From positions 1 through 26,382 of IMG/VR virus record IMGVR_UViG_3300049893_001309: a stretch of 26,382 nucleotides of DNA; one strand, written 5' to 3'. The notes under the pieces are model-generated. The model worked only from the letters and a program-made list of their open reading frames with translations, did no database searches and was not told where the DNA came from. The stretch comes from a virus. This document shows positions 22,929 through 26,382 of the stretch, one piece after another. Numbering within the stretch: position 1 is the first letter of the stretch; each line of letters starts with the position of its first letter. The position numbers were made by a program, and so were the translations under genes.

Positions 22929-23996
22929 ATGACGACGGCAGGTTTTCTATCGAGTTGGACGACTAACAAAGCCGCCTATTTCATGTACTTCGATGTGAAT
23001 GGTGATAAACACTTTGGAAAGGTGGTATTTCGTGATCAGGCTACCTATCTTTCACTCATAGAAGACTTTGCCCGTCCAGCCGGAGCGACTAATAATTATG
23101 CTTATTGGTTTACCACGCACGGTTTGAAATTCTATTCAAGCTCCTACACGGCCGCTACTGGACAGATATCGCGTTGGGTTAAACAGGGTGATAATGGTTT
23201 ATATCAATTTGCATCTGCTATAGCCAATACATCCAATCAGCTTTGGTCTTGTTATCAAACACCTTATGGGGTGTTTATAAAAGATACGAATGGTTCGCTC
23301 TATATAATTCAAGAGGATACAGGCTTAGCATATCAGACGATACCACCATTGCAGCTTGGATCAGGAACGCCAAACACAGGTCAGGACTATAGATCAGACC
23401 CTTGTTATTTCGGTGGTCCTGCAAGTTATTTTGCTTATGTTGGATGCAATAATAGGGTGATGATTTATACCCCCGGCACCGGGGGCGATATGAGAGCTGT
23501 TACTGTGACGAATGGAAACCCTAGTTCTATCAATTATAACCCTAGCGATTTAGTCTATTCATACAAATGGGATCGTGTCTACTTCGTGGCGACGGTTGGC
23601 GGTCCAATTAGTTATAGGGTGAACTATTACACACCTCCAGCCGGTGCGGTCACTACTATTACGATGACGAATGTGATGTCTACTCAGTCTGGAGCGTTAA
23701 TCATTTTCAATGGCGATCCTATCTATCTAGGCAGCGACAATATCATTTACCGTTCATTTGATGGTGGACCTACCTGGACTTCATGGATCAATGCTGGAAC
23801 TCTTTGTAACTTACAATATGGGCGATATTTGGCAACTGATGGTCGAAATATTTTCATCTCTGGTACTGAATTTACAACTTCAGAATTTAAAATATGGCAA
23901 ATTGATATCAACCTAGCTGCCAGAGTTATTCCACAGATGAACGGATACGGGGCCTATGAAGGACATTACACACAGCTTGGCGCAATAGTTCCTTAA
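22929..23996 (+). CDS. Putative tail tip / receptor-binding protein with Asp-box
   Basis: This 355-aa protein lies between two fibre genes. I do not recognise a family. The ATG at 22929 has AAGGGGAT upstream; a TTG at 22860 would overlap the previous gene. The sequence is rich in Tyr, Trp, Gly and Asn with alternating beta strands, and one clear Asp-box (SFDGGPTW, residues 276-283), the motif found in sialidase-type beta-propellers. Repeated strand patterns (LWSCYQTPYGVFIKDTNGSL, DRVYFVATVGG) support a propeller-like fold. It may bind a host surface sugar; catalytic residues of a sialidase are not seen. Confidence 0.6.
   Translation: MTTAGFLSSWTTNKAAYFMYFDVNGDKHFGKVVFRDQATYLSLIEDFARPAGATNNYAYWFTTHGLKFYSSSYTAATGQISRWVKQGDNGLYQFASAIANTSNQLWSCYQTPYGVFIKDTNGSLYIIQEDTGLAYQTIPPLQLGSGTPNTGQDYRSDPCYFGGPASYFAYVGCNNRVMIYTPGTGGDMRAVTVTNGNPSSINYNPSDLVYSYKWDRVYFVATVGGPISYRVNYYTPPAGAVTTITMTNVMSTQSGALIIFNGDPIYLGSDNIIYRSFDGGPTWTSWINAGTLCNLQYGRYLATDGRNIFISGTEFTTSEFKIWQIDINLAARVIPQMNGYGAYEGHYTQLGAIVP
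23470..23485. repeat. GC-rich perfect inverted repeat inside the Asp-box gene
   Basis: CCCCCGG and CCGGGGG face each other across CA, giving a 16-bp perfect inverted repeat in coding sequence (PGTGG). As RNA it would fold with six G-C pairs and a four-base loop. It is much more GC-rich than its surroundings and has no T run after it. Confidence 0.7.
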
Positions 23997-24015
23997 AATA
24001 TATTTGGAGATAGCC

Positions 24016-26382
24016 ATGACGATACATTTAATCAAAGACATTGTGCCACCTGCTGTTCCTCCGATTGAGCTAGGATGTCACTACATCGACACAGTAAATA
24101 AAAAATCCTATATTTCGGTCGGGACATTATCTGTTGCTGACTGGAAGGAGACGACTGGCGGTGGAACTGTTCCAGGCGGTTCGGTTACTTCTGTCTTTGG
24201 TCGTGTTGGAGATATTGTTGCTCAGGTTGGCGACTACACAGCAACACAAGTTGGAGCATACACGACGGCTGAGGTCGATACTGCGCTTGCGGGAAAGGTA
24301 TCGTCTAACGCTCCAATCATTGGTCAAACGCACACTAAAATAACATACGATAGTAAAGGGCTGGTTGTTTTCGGTGCTAACCTAGCTCCATCTGACTTGC
24401 CGATATTTGCGCCAGCGAGTGCTACGGTTGATGGTGGTCCTGGTGCTGTTCCAGCTCCGGCTATGGGTGATCAAGGAAAGTTCCTGCGTGCTGATGGTGT
24501 TTGGGCTGTAACAGGTGGTGGTGGCGGTGGTGGTGCTGTTGATTCGGTCAACGGTTACACTGGTGTCGTGGTTTTAACGAAAAATGATATTGGGCTGAAT
24601 AACGTAAACAATACATCGGATGCCAACAAGCCCATATCGACTGCAACGCAGACGGCTTTGGATGCTAAACTTACAGGCAATGCAGCGATTACTGGTGGGA
24701 CGTTTCCTAAGATAACATTTGATGCCAAAGGTTTGGTAACGGCTGGCTCGGCTCTTGCGGCTGCGGATTTGCCTCTATTCATTGGAGCGACTGGGGTTGC
24801 TGCTGGAACTCGTGGCGCTGTGCCGCCACCATCATCCGGTCAGACAACTTTATTTTTGCGCTCTGATGGAACCTGGGCATCGACACCTGCTGCGCCTGTA
24901 ACTTCGGTTAATGGCCAGACTGGTGTTGTTGTCCTAACGAAAACGGACGTTGGTCTTGCAAATGTCGATAACACTTCGGATGCAAATAAGCCGGTATCAA
25001 ATGCAACTCAAACAGCTTTAAATGCCAAGCTTGACAAGAATGCGAACATAACGCCTGGGACATCGACCAAGGTGACTTACGATCTGAAAGGTCTAATCAC
25101 TGGCGCTTCTCCACTTACAGGCCCAGACATTCCATCATTCACGGGAGCTACGGCTGGATCTGGTGGAACTCGTGGCGGTGTTCCATTATCGTCCGCTGGT
25201 GATCAGTTGAAGTTTTTACGAGCCGATGGAACATGGCAATCTATAGCAGCAGGCGGGGTAAACTCGGTCAACGGCCAAACTGGTGATGTGACTCTGACTA
25301 AGTCAGACCTTGGGCTCGCAAACGTCGATAACACTTCAGATGCTAATAAGCCGATATCATCAGCAACGCAAACTGCACTCGATGCAAAGGTAGATTCAAA
25401 TGCAGCTATATCGGCTGGAACAGCAACCAAAATAACCTACGATGCGAAAGGTCTTGTGACGGCTGGTACTACACTTGCTGTTACAGATATTCCGGTATTT
25501 ACTCCAGCCAGTGCTGGCGCTGGCGGTACTACTGGTGGCGTTCCTGTGTCGTTAGCTGGCGATCAGGGTAAGTATCTTAGAGCTGATGGAACGTGGCAAA
25601 CAGTAGCGGGTGGCGCTAGCGTAGCTGGAAGCAATACACAGGTACAATTTAACAATAGCGGAGCGTTTGGAGCCTCGGCTAACTTCACATGGGATAACGC
25701 AGCGGCACAGCTAGTCGTAAGCGGTAGTGATAACGTAGCTACGACTCCGACTTTTACTGTTAGGGATAATGCTGGTACGGTTGAATTTCAGGTCAGAAAC
25801 ACTGGATTGATATTCGGTCAGACGATAGATACCGGAACGGTAAGTAATACTGTACGCATTGGTCCTTCGACATTTAGTACGGGAACGCCACAGGACGGAA
25901 TCTTGATTGGCCGCTCCGCTGGTGTTGCTGCTGGAGCTACATTTAGCCAGTGCGTGTTCATTGGTGCCTTATCTGGAAATAAAGCTACGACGGCTCAGCG
26001 ATGCGCTGGAATCGGGCAATCTACTCTCCAAAACCTAACGAGTGGGACCGATAATACTGCTTTCGGTGTTCAAGCTTTGCAGAATATTACAACGGTAACA
26101 TTCAACGCTGCTTTCGGAACAAACGCTTTGCGAGCCTGTACGGGTGGCAGTAATACAGGTATCGGTACTAACGCTGGTGTATCGTCAATAGATGGTGTTA
26201 ACAATGTGTTCCTGGGATCGGGTGCAGCATCGTCTGTTCAGTATGTAAATAACTCAACCTATCTTGGAACCCTATGCGTAGGGACTAACGGAACGAGTGG
26301 CTTGAAAACATCGAACGAAATAGTCATCGGTGCTTCGGCTGTTGGTAGGGGTACTAATACAGCAACCTATGGTACCACTGCT
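24016..26382 (+). CDS. Large tail fibre protein with 120-residue tandem repeats, 3' end cut
   Basis: An ATG at 24016, with TTGGAGAT upstream, opens a frame of 789 codons with no stop before the window end. The N-terminal 55 residues end in a Gly/Ser linker; then come four repeats of about 120 residues, each with SVNGQTGVVVLTKxDxGL, NVDNTSDANKPIS, ATQTALDAK, KITYDAKGLVTAG and a GDQxKFLRADGTW end. This matches repeats of known fibre shafts. A seven-glycine linker (GGT-rich, 24514-24534) lies between the first and second repeats. After 25624 the sequence changes to a beta-helix-like type with AGIGQSTLQNLTSGTDNTAF and IGTNAG turns, common in fibre stems before an autoproteolytic or receptor-binding tip. 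The tip is beyond the edge. Confidence 0.86.
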   Translation, partial: MTIHLIKDIVPPAVPPIELGCHYIDTVNKKSYISVGTLSVADWKETTGGGTVPGGSVTSVFGRVGDIVAQVGDYTATQVGAYTTAEVDTALAGKVSSNAPIIGQTHTKITYDSKGLVVFGANLAPSDLPIFAPASATVDGGPGAVPAPAMGDQGKFLRADGVWAVTGGGGGGGAVDSVNGYTGVVVLTKNDIGLNNVNNTSDANKPISTATQTALDAKLTGNAAITGGTFPKITFDAKGLVTAGSALAAADLPLFIGATGVAAGTRGAVPPPSSGQTTLFLRSDGTWASTPAAPVTSVNGQTGVVVLTKTDVGLANVDNTSDANKPVSNATQTALNAKLDKNANITPGTSTKVTYDLKGLITGASPLTGPDIPSFTGATAGSGGTRGGVPLSSAGDQLKFLRADGTWQSIAAGGVNSVNGQTGDVTLTKSDLGLANVDNTSDANKPISSATQTALDAKVDSNAAISAGTATKITYDAKGLVTAGTTLAVTDIPVFTPASAGAGGTTGGVPVSLAGDQGKYLRADGTWQTVAGGASVAGSNTQVQFNNSGAFGASANFTWDNAAAQLVVSGSDNVATTPTFTVRDNAGTVEFQVRNTGLIFGQTIDTGTVSNTVRIGPSTFSTGTPQDGILIGRSAGVAAGATFSQCVFIGALSGNKATTAQRCAGIGQSTLQNLTSGTDNTAFGVQALQNITTVTFNAAFGTNALRACTGGSNTGIGTNAGVSSIDGVNNVFLGSGAASSVQYVNNSTYLGTLCVGTNGTSGLKTSNEIVIGASAVGRGTNTATYGTTA
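24181..25623 (+). repeat. Four tandem fibre repeats, period 363/360/360 bp
   Basis: The in-frame tcg codon of the SV(N/T) opening lies at 24181, 24544, 24904 and 25264, so the last three units have a period of exactly 360 bases. The first copy is divergent in its first half (SVFGRVGDIVAQVGDYTATQ), while the others share the NVDNTSDANKP motif. The copies differ widely at silent positions, indicating old duplications under protein-level selection. Confidence 0.88.

Noticed and set aside
24181-25623. CRISPR-like array
   Set aside because: The repeats are 360 bp, continuous in one reading frame and conserved mainly at protein level.

Overview
The window is about 26.4 kb of a tailed-bacteriophage genome. 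It holds almost the complete head, neck, contractile tail and baseplate gene set of a myovirus, and at its left edge a short leftward operon for 7-deazaguanine DNA modification. The phage identity rests on recognisable terminase, portal, capsid, sheath, tube, tape measure, gpJ-like and fibre proteins in canonical order. Purine-rich ribosome binding sites (AGGAG/GGAG) and the families present fit a phage of a Gram-negative bacterium, but the host cannot be named from the sequence. No integrase, repressor, tRNA, IS element or CRISPR array was seen. Base composition looks even throughout.

Left region (1-1996, minus strand): three tightly coupled genes are transcribed leftward: a ParB/sulfiredoxin-fold protein, a TGT-like DNA transglycosylase (DpdA-like), and QueC (7-cyano-7-deazaguanine synthase). 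QueC runs off the left edge and lacks only its C-terminal tail. Together they suggest that preQ0 or a derivative replaces some guanines in the phage DNA and protects it from host restriction. The ParB-like protein may be the partner of the transglycosylase.

Packaging and head (2038-9662, plus strand): small and large terminase, DUF1073-type portal, Mu F/SPP1 gp7-like minor head protein, two small proteins, a DUF2213 protease-scaffold fusion, a cement/decoration protein, a DUF2184-type major capsid protein and an unrecognised small protein.

Neck and tail (9670-15553): DUF4054 head-tail adaptor, two small unknown genes (one of 57 aa), head-closure-like protein, gp10-like tail completion protein, tail terminator, sheath (DUF3383), tube (DUF3277), a tail assembly chaperone pair made by programmed -1 frameshifting on a GGGTTTT heptamer (193-aa long form), and a short 475-aa tape measure.

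Baseplate and fibres (15567-26382): Dit-like hub protein, Pam3 plug-like protein, gpD-like hub, gpV/Gp138-like spike, gp25-like wedge, gpJ-like wedge, gpI/DUF2612-like wedge, a repeat-rich fibre, an Asp-box protein that may bind receptor, and a large fibre with 120-residue tandem repeats that runs off the right edge. The layout resembles the minimal Pam3-type myophage baseplate.

The most notable points are the compact ParB-DpdA-QueC operon, the frameshifted chaperone whose second half has no start codon of its own, the same small beta insertion in both the gpJ-like and gpI-like proteins, exact 360-nt fibre repeats, and an apparent excess of the word GCCGA that may relate to the predicted modification.
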